From CAVXFB01 sp963760935 (lineage in GTDB: Bacteria; Planctomycetota; Planctomycetia; Pirellulales; Thermoguttaceae), in assembly GCA_963760935.1 (NCBI GenBank), contig CAVXFB010000003.1, positions 186,001 through 250,000 of the forward strand: 64,000 nucleotides of DNA. The letters run 5' to 3'. The translations under genes and the position numbers were made by a program. The notes beneath the pieces are model-generated. The model was not told where the DNA came from. It was given only the letters and a program-made list of their open reading frames with translations, and ran no database searches. Of this stretch, positions 1 through 8,960 are shown piece after piece (the stretch's first letter is position 1; every line of letters begins with the position of its first letter).

Positions 1-211
1 TTGGGCGCGCCCCATCGGGTGACTGTGCGACGTCTTCGCGAGTTCAGTCACCGACCTTTTCGTCCCCTGAAACATGCCAAGGCAAGCACTGGCATAGCTA
101 GTGGCACACTTCGACAGTGCCACCCAGCCGGCTTTCGGTTTCTTAACGATTGAGTCATTTGCAGCAGTTGATGGCATCGTCCGAGCCACGCGGAACACGT
201 GGTTCGCAACT

Positions 212-1248
212 TCACCCAACCGCTCTTCGCCGCCACCACGCACACGCCAATAGACCGCCTATGACTAACATGGTGATGCTGCCGGGCTCGGGAACACTTA
301 CCACGCGGAAGCCAAAGTATTCGTTCTTGCGCGTGGGTTGGTCGTGGCCACAGAAGAACGATGACAAGCATTCGGAGCCGTCGAGTCGCCAGTACGATCC
401 ACCACGTAACCCCCGAAACCAGCCAGCCACAATCAGATCATTCCACTCCGAGACGTTGCCGCCCTGGTCGAATGTCCCGTACGGGCTTCGCGAGTTCTCA
501 ACTCGCCCACAATCGTTCTGTAGTATGGGAAGCCGATCGTGTAGCCGCGGAAGTAGAAATTAGCGTTGTTTCCCGGATCGGGGTTCGTCAGGACGTTGCT
601 GGCGCGGTGTCGGTGCCCGTCGCGTAGTCCCAGTAGTTTCCCGTTACACCATCGTTCCTGTGGTACGCGGCCTTGTACCACTCGTCCTCGCTCGTGACGG
701 CCCACTTCCAACCCGACTCGCGGACTACCGCCAAGAGCGCGGCGTCAGTTGTGGCGGCCGTTGAGGCGGTATGCCCCGTCCTCAGTTGTCGACAGATTTT
801 GCATACCTGACGGTTGCCCATTGTGCAGCCAATTGGCAAACCGCATGCGTCGCCGTAGGAAACGAAGTTCACCGGGCGGTTTGCCCAGTCGGCGGCCACG
901 CTGTAGGAGTAACCGCCCAAGCGAACCGCTCCTTTGAATCTTGCACCCCCCGCTGAAGGACCACATCTCCGTGTTGTACAGACCATATGCATCGGTGGCG
1001 GCGACGGCGTTAAGAAATGCGCAGTACTGGCCGGCCGTGACTTCGTACTTGCCAATATTGTAGGCATAGGCCACCGCCCCGCAGACGTGATCTGGCCCCC
1101 AACCGCCATAGCTGTCGCCCGTCCATTCTCCGGCATTGCCGGGATTGCCGACGGGTACCGTCTCGATGGTGATTGCCAGAGCCGGGACGGCGGAGAGCAG
1201 AAGTGACAGCGCCTGCAAGCTTTGTAGTGCGATTCGATAGGTTTTCAT
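212..1248 (-). pseudogene. SUMF1-like PEP-CTERM protein, multiply frameshifted
   Basis: The product resembles a formylglycine-generating-enzyme (SUMF1) fold protein with a signal peptide and a C-terminal PEP-CTERM sorting tail. It starts at an ATG at 1248 (MKTYRIALQ, then a hydrophobic signal ending near VPALA). SUMF1 landmarks appear in order but in different frames: KYEVTAGQY, ANWLHNG, SEDEWYKAAYH, an RGGSYWR block, then VPEPG plus one transmembrane segment and WWRRR at the end (stop at 212). At least four or five frame changes are needed to link them. In such secreted PEP-CTERM proteins the SUMF1 domain is usually not a sulfatase activator, so no FGE activity is claimed. It is either a decaying pseudogene or a stretch dense in sequencing indels. 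Confidence 0.75.
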
Positions 1249-1544
1249 TGCATACCCCACGGCGTATGAAAGAGACGACAGTATCCATGAAGCGACGGAG
1301 CGGACCCGTCGCAGAGTATCCTGGGAAGCTGGCTCACAGCAAACGAGCCACATCAAGAAGGCACGCCGGGTCGCACTGAAACTATCAGATGTCGATATCC
1401 GGGTGCGGCGCTGCCCCAACGCAAATAGGATCACGCTAAGTTGAAGGTGCCACCAAACTAAGCAACCCCATACTTTCTGTCAACAGACACCCCCCTAGAA
1501 AAAGCTAGCCACCAAGGTGCGATGCTGACCGCCAGACCGTTTCC
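1249..1544. other. Intergenic, no gene seen
   Basis: About 300 bases upstream of the SUMF1-like gene. No open frame with coding character, RNA gene or clear repeat was recognised. It presumably carries the promoter for the leftward gene. Confidence 0.5.
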
Positions 1545-1552
1545 CTGATGCT

Positions 1553-1692
1553 TGTACACGGGTGGCAGAACGGGTGTACGTACACCCGAAAGGCCCCATT
1601 TTGGCACAGTTGTACACTGTACAAGCCGAAGCGTCGAGTAGCGCCTAAAGCCTTAAGACAAGGCATTTCACGCGTTTTCGGGCTAGTGTACA
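1553..1692. repeat. Cluster of TGTACA palindromes
   Basis: Within 140 bases there are four TGTACA hexamers (1553-1558, 1611-1616, 1618-1623, 1687-1692) and a perfect 18-bp palindrome CGGGTGTACGTACACCCG at 1571-1588. A second dyad, TTGTAC-act-GTACAA, lies at 1610-1624. The cluster directly abuts the truncated tRNA. Such an array fits binding sites for a dimeric DNA-binding protein, either a regulator or arm-type sites of a site-specific recombinase. No recombinase gene is visible in the window near it. Confidence 0.55.
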
Positions 1693-1708
1693 GAAATGGC
1701 CGCTTCTC

Positions 1709-1747
1709 ATTAGAAATCCGCTGCTCTATCCCTTGAACTACGGGCGC
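1709..1747 (-). pseudogene. tRNA-Arg(UCU) 5' half, truncated in the anticodon stem
   Basis: Read on the minus strand from 1747, the sequence gives a 7-base acceptor strand GCGCCCG, a D-arm GTTC...GAGC, the anticodon stem strand GCGGA and loop TTTCTAA with anticodon TCT. The match stops after one base of the 3' anticodon stem (1709). What follows does not pair, and no T-arm (TTCGA) or complementary acceptor strand is found downstream. It is therefore a half tRNA and cannot be functional. The break beside the anticodon loop is where many tRNA-targeting integrases recombine, so an attachment-site scar is a reasonable inference. Confidence 0.7.
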
Positions 1748-1913
1748 CCGAGATGCCACCATTAGCGTACCGGGCTTGCCGATTCGCTGCAATGTCGCCC
1801 GAGGGGGCGGATAGACTGCCGGCCAGCTATGTTGCACTGGTCCGTGATCCGATCGTGGCACTGCATTGCGGTAGAGTTTGTGTCACAAGGGATAGAGACG
1901 GCCGCGCACCGGC

Positions 1914-4127
1914 TCACTCGTTCGCGTGCTGCTGGTACACCGTAACCTTGCGACGGGCGATCGTGGGACTCCACGACTTTCCATCCCAATAGGCCTTCGC
2001 AACGAGCACGTACTTGCCGGGTGCGGTCGGCGCGGCCAAATCCAATTGCTGGGTCGTTTGGCCGAGGGGGGCGATGTCGAACGCTCGTTCAACGCTCGCA
2101 CCTTCCGGGCGGCCATCTTCCGGTTGCCACAATAGCTCCAGCTTTCCGCGAGCTTGCTCATAGGTGTCGTTGACCATCATCACGTCATAGCTCCGCTTCG
2201 TGCCGACGGCCAACTTAGGCTGCCAGAAGTTGATATAGACTCCCAGCGGCTTGAACGCCTGGCCCATATAGTCGGCGAAATACGGCTCAAGTTCGAGGTG
2301 CACCACGTCCCGGAAGTTGTCACAGGTGAACGCCGTAGGCAGGTCGGCGTCAAGATAGGCGAGGTACTGCACGCCGGCATAGTTTCGATACGCCCGCCAG
2401 AACTCGGTTAGCCCTGCGAGCAGATAGGCGTTCTCTTCAAACCGCTGGGCGGGCGTGGCGTTGGGGCCCAGCAGGTGGTCGTAGACGTCGCGCGAGAGGA
2501 TCGTGGGCGTGCCGTCGCGATGGAGCCATAGCCAGCCATACTCGTTGATGATGGCCGCGTGCGGCGCGAACGAAGTCGCCCCGGGTATGCGTCCCTTCAT
2601 CGACTCGAGATCGGTCATCTGAAACGGGGGCAAGTTATTGCGGTAGCGATGGTTAATGAACAGGTAGGGGTGGTCTTCCCAAGGGTCGTCGTGTCCCTGC
2701 GGCGCCACATAGCCGTCGTCCCAAGGGCGATTGGAGAGATCCAGCCCGCGCACGGCTGGAATGAGCTTGTCTTTCAAGAAATCCCAGTGGGTCTCGTTCG
2801 AGGCGTCCCAAATAACCACGCTGGGGTGGTTCCAGTTGTCGCCCATGAACTCGCGAACCTGTTCGATCACTTCGTTCTCTTTCCAGAGTTTGTGTCGGAA
2901 CGGCTCCCGATCGCTCCAGATCGGAAACTCGTACTGCAGCAGGATGCCCGCCTCGTCGGCAATATCGAGCCATTGCTGCGGCGCCGGTCCGATGCAAATG
3001 CGGAAGGAGTTCCAGTGCATTTGCCGCGGGATTTCAACGAGGAACTTTCGCACCCAGGCCTCGTCCCATGGCAGGCTGCCGCAGTGGGGATCGCCAAAGA
3101 AACGATGCAGCGTGATACTCGCCCCGCGCAGGTAGATAACCTTGCCGTTGAGCAGCGCCCGGCCCGTTGCCGTGTCGCAGCGGAACTCGCGCATACCGAA
3201 GCGGGTCGAGCAAGAGTCGCCACCACTGCTGGCGTCGAGCACGTAAAGGAACGGGTCGTCGGGGCTCCACAGGATCGCGTCGGGGACTGATACGGTTGTC
3301 GTGAACGTTTTTTCTTCGCCCGCCCCCAAGTCCACTCGCTGATGGACGGGTTCGCCAACGGACTGATTGCCCTTCCACGTTCGCAGCCGGTAGGTCATGT
3401 CGCACGAACGGGCCGGGCCCTGATTCTTCAGTCGCGCTTGCACAACAATCTGCGACTTGTCGATTCGCGGGGCAATCTGTAGCGACTCGATCACGGGGTT
3501 GTCGGCCAGCAAGAGCGACACGCTGTCGTAGATGCCCGGCGTCCAAACGGGTTTCTCGCCGTCGGTTCCGTATAGCGCCGAATCTGGCAATGCGCCCGGA
3601 TGGGCGCCGATGCGAACCACAAGACGGTTCTCGCCGCTCCAATTCATCGCGTCGGTCACTGAGAAGCGGCTCGCGGTGAAGCACCCCAGATGCTCGCCAA
3701 TCTTTTTTCCATTGAGCCAGACGGCCGTGCCAAACTGGGCCTTGTTGATCACCAACACGGCCGACTGTTTCTTTGCCGGAGCGGTGAACGTCCGCTCGTA
3801 CCAAAAGTAATTGCGTTTCTGCCGCGTTCGGCCCAGCCCGTCACACTGCTCGGATTTGGGCAATATGCCGCTTAGCTTCATCGTGTAGACAAACTCGTGC
3901 GTCTCGTACTGATCCACGTCTGGAAAAGCCGGCGTCGCTTGGCTGGTCAAACCGGGCACCTGTGCCGTGTGGTCGAAGTGACTCGGAATGGCATCGGGCT
4001 CGATCCCTTCGGCAACCGACCAGACTCCATCTAAGGGCACAACTATTCGCTGGGCAGCGGCCAGATGCGGCCAATGAAACGCGAGGCATGCCAGAAACAT
4101 CAGCAGGACGATCGAGCGGAATTTCAT
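1914..4127 (-). CDS. Glycoside hydrolase family 2 (beta-galactosidase/beta-glucuronidase-like)
   Basis: Predicted secreted exo-glycosidase that cleaves a terminal beta-glycosyl residue with retention of configuration; the sugar cannot be told from sequence. The ATG at 4127 is preferred to the longer frame because it has GGAG nine bases upstream and begins a clear signal peptide (MKFRSIVLLMFLACLAF). The 737-residue protein has an N-terminal jelly-roll sugar-binding domain, an immunoglobulin-like domain and a TIM barrel. The Asn-Glu pair at 444-445 (DASNETHWD) is the GH2 acid/base motif, and Glu529 in IINEYGW is the likely nucleophile. It is shorter than E. coli LacZ and closer in size to beta-glucuronidase-type GH2 enzymes. 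Confidence 0.88.
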   Translation of the reverse strand: MKFRSIVLLMFLACLAFHWPHLAAAQRIVVPLDGVWSVAEGIEPDAIPSHFDHTAQVPGLTSQATPAFPDVDQYETHEFVYTMKLSGILPKSEQCDGLGRTRQKRNYFWYERTFTAPAKKQSAVLVINKAQFGTAVWLNGKKIGEHLGCFTASRFSVTDAMNWSGENRLVVRIGAHPGALPDSALYGTDGEKPVWTPGIYDSVSLLLADNPVIESLQIAPRIDKSQIVVQARLKNQGPARSCDMTYRLRTWKGNQSVGEPVHQRVDLGAGEEKTFTTTVSVPDAILWSPDDPFLYVLDASSGGDSCSTRFGMREFRCDTATGRALLNGKVIYLRGASITLHRFFGDPHCGSLPWDEAWVRKFLVEIPRQMHWNSFRICIGPAPQQWLDIADEAGILLQYEFPIWSDREPFRHKLWKENEVIEQVREFMGDNWNHPSVVIWDASNETHWDFLKDKLIPAVRGLDLSNRPWDDGYVAPQGHDDPWEDHPYLFINHRYRNNLPPFQMTDLESMKGRIPGATSFAPHAAIINEYGWLWLHRDGTPTILSRDVYDHLLGPNATPAQRFEENAYLLAGLTEFWRAYRNYAGVQYLAYLDADLPTAFTCDNFRDVVHLELEPYFADYMGQAFKPLGVYINFWQPKLAVGTKRSYDVMMVNDTYEQARGKLELLWQPEDGRPEGASVERAFDIAPLGQTTQQLDLAAPTAPGKYVLVAKAYWDGKSWSPTIARRKVTVYQQHANE

Positions 4128-4240
4128 GGCGGGACTCCAACGGCAAAGGTAAGGATCTGTTGCCGTTATATCATGCCGGTCGGACATTAGCTACAGTTCT
4201 TGATGATACCACGCGCAACGCCGGGGGCCAGACGCAGAGC

Positions 4241-4885
4241 TCACCGGTCGCGTTGTGCAACCATCAAGAACACAGAAAAATCCCGAGTGTCGCCGTTGGC
4301 GATCGGTTTGCGAATCACATGGGCGGTCGCGTCCCTTGCGTCAACAAATCCTGCTCGCTGCAAACGATCCTTGAGCGTGTGGCGGTCGAATCCGTGATGG
4401 TAGACGCTGTGGGCAACGTCAGGCCCGTGAAACAGCCCCGGTTCGGTGTCCAAGTCAGCGACGGCCAGAAAGCCGCCGGGCAGCAACATTTGGTGAAATG
4501 CCGTCAATAGGAGCTCGATCTGATCGACGTGGTGCATCACCATATTGGCCGTAATCAGGTGATAGCGCGAGTCCGGAACCGGATCGTGCCCCAGGTCAAG
4601 CCGTTCGGTCCGCATTTGCTTCAAACCGCCTGCTTGAATCTTCTCCTCCAGCACCCGGAGCATTCCCGGCGAGCTGTCAGCCCCTACGACGCTCCGAACA
4701 TGAGGGAGCAAGAAGAGACCAAGCAGCCCCGTGCCGCAGCCATAGTCCAAGACGTCCATGTCTGCGGTTGGCCGAACGTGGCGAAGGATTGCATCGCCGA
4801 CGGCCATCGCCAGTTCGATGCGCCGCGGCTGCGTATCCCAATCGGCCGCCGCCGTATCAAAATGATTAGAACTTGCGTTGCTCAT
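4241..4885 (-). CDS. Class I SAM-dependent methyltransferase
   Basis: Small soluble methyltransferase of the UbiE/Methyltransf_11 type, 214 residues from the chosen ATG at 4885 (GGAACGGGG lies just upstream; in-frame starts at 4900 and beyond are possible). The SAM-binding motif I is VLDYGCGTG at about residues 45-53, followed by an acidic residue in VVGADSS. The post-motif block LLPGGFLAVADLD is typical of the family. The substrate is unknown. It lies 53 bases downstream of the PLP decarboxylase on the same strand and may be cotranscribed with it. Confidence 0.85.
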   Translation of the reverse strand: MSNASSNHFDTAAADWDTQPRRIELAMAVGDAILRHVRPTADMDVLDYGCGTGLLGLFLLPHVRSVVGADSSPGMLRVLEEKIQAGGLKQMRTERLDLGHDPVPDSRYHLITANMVMHHVDQIELLLTAFHQMLLPGGFLAVADLDTEPGLFHGPDVAHSVYHHGFDRHTLKDRLQRAGFVDARDATAHVIRKPIANGDTRDFSVFLMVAQRDR

Positions 4886-4937
4886 TGTGCCCCGTTCCAT
4901 TTCAATCAAACTCAAATCGTGTTCCCATCCGAAACAC

Positions 4938-6539
4938 TTACACCAACTCCTCGATACTGCACACCACCCGATCAATCACAGCCTCGTCGGTCTTCGGGTT
5001 AAAAAAAACGGCCTTCCAGGCGGGCAGGGCAATGCCGTGCGGGCTGTGGCCAATGCTCGTGGTGTAGGAGAGGTAGGCATCCAGGTCAGAATCCATCGCC
5101 TTCACCCGCTTGTCGAACAGACGGCGAATCTCGGCGGCGTAAGGGGCAAATTTCTCCGCCGGGAGTTCGCCCGAAGTCACCGCCCGGAAAATCTCCTTCG
5201 CATCGCGTCCCTTGGGCAGCACCCACCACACGACGCTTGGTCCCGTGGTCTGGAGGTTCAGCACCTTGCAGCAGTCAAGCTGCTCCAGGCGCTGCTTCAG
5301 CCGATCGGCCAACTCCAGCGAGCGTGCCACCAGGAGTTGCCAGCCAGTCAGGCCGATGCCGTTGAGCGAGGCCATCACCGTGTAGGGGCCAAGCCCCGGC
5401 CGCGAACATTCCAGTGTGAATAGAGCCGGGTCGCGCCGGGCGTCGGCCTCAGAGAAGTAGGGCATGTCGGCAACGGGCCTTGCCAGATGGCGAAGATCGC
5501 TGCGGCGATTGACCAGAAATGCGCTGCTGGGGTAATGTCCCCAGCCCATTTTGTGAAAATCAATAGTGATGCTGTCGGCCTCGCGCAGGCCCAGGGTCTG
5601 CTGCTGAGTGCGCCGGACCATCGCCAGGAGTTCCGGCACGAAGTCTAGTGGGTTTTTGGCCGTGTCGTATTCCGCAAGGAAACTGAGCACCCAACCTACG
5701 GCCGCGTCCACGTGAAGTTGCGGCTCGGGCACGGAGTTCCGTTGCGAATAGTCACTAAGGATGCGGCGGATGCCGGCAACATCGTCCACGCCGAAGGCAT
5801 CGGTGGTGCCAAAAGTCGCGGTGACGAAACCGACCCGGACGCCATCGCGGTGCAACTCTTCGAGTTTCTCCGCCAGCAAATCCAGACGCATAGCCATGGC
5901 GCTGTCGGTGGGAATCGTGTGGAGCTGTTCGGTGCCGATGCCTAGCCAGCCGGCGATGCTGCGGTTGCTGTAGTGGGCTGCCTCGGAGACCAGACCCGCG
6001 ATCTTCGTGCCCTGCGTTCCGCGCTGCATGGTGCCAGGCAAGGCCTTTTCGATGCCGATTTTCGCCCCATACAGGTTGGAGATTGTCCCGCCCATAGTGA
6101 ACGCGCCCCACGGGTCCTCGGTATGGTAGAAGAGGAGATTCGCCAGGGCAGTGACGGCCTTGATCTCCAACTCGTTGGATCGTTGGCTGTAGGTATCGGT
6201 GCAGAGGTTCGGGTTCTTGAGTAGGCAGGCCAGCGCGCCGACCAACGAGGCATAGTTTGCCGGGCCTTTGACGTTCTCTAAGTGCAAGGGCGAGGACCAA
6301 CTGTCGGTGCCCCAGAAATACGGGAAGACCGTATCGCGTGCATCCTTCAGATTGCCCGGCAGCACATGGATCTCTGGGTTGGCCTGAGCCGTCTCGTAGT
6401 TCTGTGCCATGTTCGAGGACGGCGGCAGCGTTTCTTCAGCCAGCATTGCCAGGAGGAACTCGTGAAAGATGCTGGATAGCGCTTGCGGATCGCAAGTGAA
6501 GAAGGTCTTGACGACCTCGGCGTATTGGTCACGATTCAT
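4938..6539 (-). CDS. Pyridoxal-5'-phosphate-dependent decarboxylase (group II, glutamate/aspartate decarboxylase-like)
   Basis: A 533-residue fold-type I PLP enzyme predicted to decarboxylate an amino acid. TMGGTISNL (about residues 148-156) is the phosphate-binding glycine segment and HVDAAVGW holds the aspartate that contacts the pyridine nitrogen. Lys330 in DFHKMGWGHYP is the Schiff-base lysine. The Asp-Phe-His-Lys-Met context is typical of group II decarboxylases, but the exact substrate (glutamate, aspartate, cysteine sulfinate or an aromatic) cannot be set from this alone. A desulfidase-type gene lies about 130 bases upstream on the same strand, so a sulfur amino acid is possible but unproven. 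Confidence 0.85.
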   Translation of the reverse strand: MNRDQYAEVVKTFFTCDPQALSSIFHEFLLAMLAEETLPPSSNMAQNYETAQANPEIHVLPGNLKDARDTVFPYFWGTDSWSSPLHLENVKGPANYASLVGALACLLKNPNLCTDTYSQRSNELEIKAVTALANLLFYHTEDPWGAFTMGGTISNLYGAKIGIEKALPGTMQRGTQGTKIAGLVSEAAHYSNRSIAGWLGIGTEQLHTIPTDSAMAMRLDLLAEKLEELHRDGVRVGFVTATFGTTDAFGVDDVAGIRRILSDYSQRNSVPEPQLHVDAAVGWVLSFLAEYDTAKNPLDFVPELLAMVRRTQQQTLGLREADSITIDFHKMGWGHYPSSAFLVNRRSDLRHLARPVADMPYFSEADARRDPALFTLECSRPGLGPYTVMASLNGIGLTGWQLLVARSLELADRLKQRLEQLDCCKVLNLQTTGPSVVWWVLPKGRDAKEIFRAVTSGELPAEKFAPYAAEIRRLFDKRVKAMDSDLDAYLSYTTSIGHSPHGIALPAWKAVFFNPKTDEAVIDRVVCSIEELV

Positions 6540-6665
6540 GGGTATACCTTATCGTTTTCATCGAACTCAAATCGCGTTCACACGTGACACGGCCGGCATC
6601 GGCCGGTAAACGCGTTCCATAGGGCCACGATCGCTGGCATGCCTGTGCAATGCGCGGGCGCCCCG

Positions 6666-7961
6666 TTACGCCTTGCCGCTGGCCATTGTCTTGTCGTGAA
6701 GAATTGTGAGCATTGTTGGATCGACGCGGAACATACCTTCTAATGTGAGCCGTCCAAGATTTCGCAGTGACTCTTCGACCGTTTGCCCCACGAGCCCCTC
6801 GTCGGCCGTCAGACCATACCCCTTCAATGCCATCAATGCCGAGCGAATCGCCGTATCGACGGCAGTAACCGCTTTCATGGCGCATCCGGGCTTTGCGCCG
6901 TCGCATACCAAGCCGCTCAGATCACCGATTACGTTGTTGACCGCCAAAGTGATCTTCTGGATGTCGATCCCGGCCTGCTGATAGACGATCGCTGTGGCCG
7001 AGGCGATTCCCGCCGCCATCGCGCAGCCGCAAATGACGGAGATCTCTCCTAGAAAACACTTGATATACGCGTTCACAAGATGGGCAACGGCAATACTCCG
7101 GATGATCCGATCGGCATCGGCGCCCATCTCCCGTCCGACGATATAGGGTGTGAGGATGGCGACTACGCCCTGGTTGCCGGAACCACCGGAAGTCATCACC
7201 GCCTGACCGATGCCAGCCATTCGCGCATCTACCGCGGAGGCCACTCGAAACTTCGTGCGGAAAAACAGATCGTCGGCAAGAAACGCCTCGCGTTGCATTA
7301 GACGCAATTGATGTGCAATTCCACCAACCTCGATGCCCCATTCCGACATGGCCAGATTCATCTCAACGCCGCGCCGGAGTTCGGCCCGATCATCAGCGTC
7401 CAACTCATCGACGCGGGCAAGAACCTCGGCCATGCTCATTTGTTGGAGAGCTTTGCGGTACGGCATCGCGGTTGCTTTGGCAGGGCCGCCGTCCGCTTGA
7501 AAAACGACTTGGCCATCCTTTTCAATCCGCACGACGTTCACGTGCCCACCGGCCAATACACAACGAGCGTTGTGCTGAGCACTGGCGACCAGAACGTCGA
7601 CAAGGAATCCCGGCTCGCCATCCGCGCACTCGATACAACAATTTCCGTCCTCGATCAACGATTGGGCACGCTGCAACACGTCGGCCGTTACACCTTGCAG
7701 CACCAGCAGTCTTGCTGCGGGGTCGGCAATCTCCGCACCGAGGGCAGCAGCGATCCGATTCCCCTTGGCCCCGCCGCTGTGCGGTACGATCACGGCCGCT
7801 CCGTTTTTGTACGTGCCGGCATCCACCTTCAGCGTTAGACGCTGAACAGGCTCACCAAGTTGGGCTGCGGCGGTGGCAGCCGCAAAGGCACAGGAAATCG
7901 GCTCCGTGCAGCCGAGGGCCGGGTAGACCTCGTTGAACAACACGTCCTTCAACAGGCTCAA
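6666..7961 (-). CDS. cyuA: L-cysteine desulfidase / L-serine dehydratase-alpha-like (UPF0597, CyuA family)
   Basis: Predicted [4Fe-4S] enzyme that breaks L-cysteine into pyruvate, ammonia and sulfide. Family features are the N-terminal LGCTEPISCA motif, a glycine-rich MTSGGSGNQG loop and the C-terminal cysteines in ICGCAMAAG and LVCDGAKPGC, which ligate the cluster. The frame is open upstream to 8045, but homologues begin close to the LLKDVLFNEVYPALGCTEP segment. The TTG at 7961, preceded by GGAGAG, is therefore the better start, giving 431 residues. The symbol follows the E. coli homologue; a serine dehydratase role remains an alternative. Confidence 0.85.
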   Translation of the reverse strand: MSLLKDVLFNEVYPALGCTEPISCAFAAATAAAQLGEPVQRLTLKVDAGTYKNGAAVIVPHSGGAKGNRIAAALGAEIADPAARLLVLQGVTADVLQRAQSLIEDGNCCIECADGEPGFLVDVLVASAQHNARCVLAGGHVNVVRIEKDGQVVFQADGGPAKATAMPYRKALQQMSMAEVLARVDELDADDRAELRRGVEMNLAMSEWGIEVGGIAHQLRLMQREAFLADDLFFRTKFRVASAVDARMAGIGQAVMTSGGSGNQGVVAILTPYIVGREMGADADRIIRSIAVAHLVNAYIKCFLGEISVICGCAMAAGIASATAIVYQQAGIDIQKITLAVNNVIGDLSGLVCDGAKPGCAMKAVTAVDTAIRSALMALKGYGLTADEGLVGQTVEESLRNLGRLTLEGMFRVDPTMLTILHDKTMASGKA

Positions 7962-8396
7962 ATTACTCTCTCCGTTCTCAAAAGTCTGCACACCATAAAG
8001 GTGGGTGTAATCCTCGGCCCACAAGTCTGGATAACATCGGCCCACATGAGGCTGGGCCGGGTGAAGTGATGACTTTGGCGAGGATATCCGCGATCGCGCC
8101 CCTCTAGTTTACCAACAGGATAAGCAGGCCGCCACTGCGGACGGGTGCGGCAACGGATTATGGTGAACTATCTGTTAACCGCAAAATGCCAGAACGGTTT
8201 AGCGGCCCACGGAACGTCGGACCTGCTGCGAAGCCGCCGTACCGGCGGCAGCTAAACCGCATAGCTCATCCAACTTGTCCACAGGAAATTACTGCGTCAC
8301 GGCGGCCACCTGCCGCCGGATGGCGAGTGTGCTGCGCGGATCTAATCTCAAGCACAAGGTGACCGTTGGCATCGCGCGTCCGCTATTGTTCGTGCC
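7962..8396. other. Intergenic region rich in hairpins
   Basis: No coding frame was supported beyond a possible N-terminal extension of the desulfidase up to 8045. A 9-bp inverted repeat CGGTTTAGC (8195-8203) / GCTAAACCG (8251-8259) encloses an inner hairpin GCCGCCG (8233-8239) / CGGCGGC (8243-8249). Another hairpin, GGCGGC-CACCT-GCCGCC, lies at 8301-8317. Confidence 0.5.
8195..8259. repeat. Nested inverted repeat
   Basis: Perfect 9-bp outer arms CGGTTTAGC and GCTAAACCG, 47 bases apart, enclose a tight GC-rich hairpin (8233-8249). No T-tract follows, so it is not a plain terminator on either strand. It could be a short mobile palindromic element or a structured leader/trailer. Confidence 0.5.
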
Positions 8397-8657
8397 CTAA
8401 GCGATCTTCCGCACTTTAAGCTGCTCGCACAATTGATAGGGCATCGACAAATTGGCGGTCTCTGGCTCGCGGCGGAGCGTGTCAAGTAGTTGCTCCAACT
8501 GCTCGTCCGGCCCAAGATCAAGATCCAGGAAGAAGAGTTTGCGGCCCTTGAGTTCGCAGCCCCCTCCGCCGCTGCCGGCGAGCCACTCTTGGCGAACGGT
8601 GTACCCCAGCCGCGCGGCCAAGTCCAGCGCGTGTTCGAGCAAATCTACCGTGTGCAT
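8397..8657 (-). CDS. Conserved small hypothetical protein
   Basis: A protein of 86 residues from the ATG at 8657, chosen over the ATG at 8672 because GGGAGA sits at good spacing before it. It begins MHTVDLLEHALDLAARLGY and carries a glycine-rich turn (AGSGGGGCELKG) followed by KLFFLDLDLGPDEQLEQLL. There is no signal peptide or membrane segment. I do not recognise the family. The composition and frame suggest a real soluble alpha/beta protein, but no function is proposed. Confidence 0.6.
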   Translation of the reverse strand: MHTVDLLEHALDLAARLGYTVRQEWLAGSGGGGCELKGRKLFFLDLDLGPDEQLEQLLDTLRREPETANLSMPYQLCEQLKVRKIA

Positions 8658-8960
8658 CCCAGCTTCTCCCAATCACGCCAAGAAAGCCACCTTCCATGAG
8701 AGGCGCGGCGATTATAGCGGCTTCCGCTACAGTTGGCGAGCCGAGTTCGTCGATAGGGGCAACGAGGTAAGTACTTCAACAACTTGCAGTTAAAGCACGG
8801 CCTCTCGGCAATAGAGCGAGTACACCGATAATGGGGCGGCCGCGTCGCCCGAGCGTTTTGGGGCGACTTGCGCACTTTGGGAAACTGTGCGATATACGAG
8901 CGGCTCCCGTCGCCTCCTGCATTAAATACGATCAGAACGAAAAACGTAGCGGAGAAACTC
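8658..8960. other. Divergent intergenic region
   Basis: About 300 bases between a leftward small gene and the rightward histidine kinase. It must hold their promoters; no operator, RNA or repeat was recognised. GGAGAAACTC immediately before 8961 is the ribosome-binding site of the kinase. Confidence 0.4.

Noticed and set aside
1709..1747. Group I intron interrupting the tRNA anticodon loop
   Set aside because: Known bacterial tRNA-Arg introns are a few hundred bases, but no 3' tRNA half is found downstream on that strand in the sequence present.
1505..1861. 118-residue minus-strand frame near the half tRNA
   Set aside because: Part of it (RAPVVQGIEQRISN) is simply the translation of the tRNA sequence; the rest crosses the palindrome array and has no coding features.
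8271..8283. DnaA-box-like TTGTCCACA
   Set aside because: A single imperfect box with no AT-rich unwinding region or dnaA/dnaN nearby; gyrA location alone does not imply an origin.
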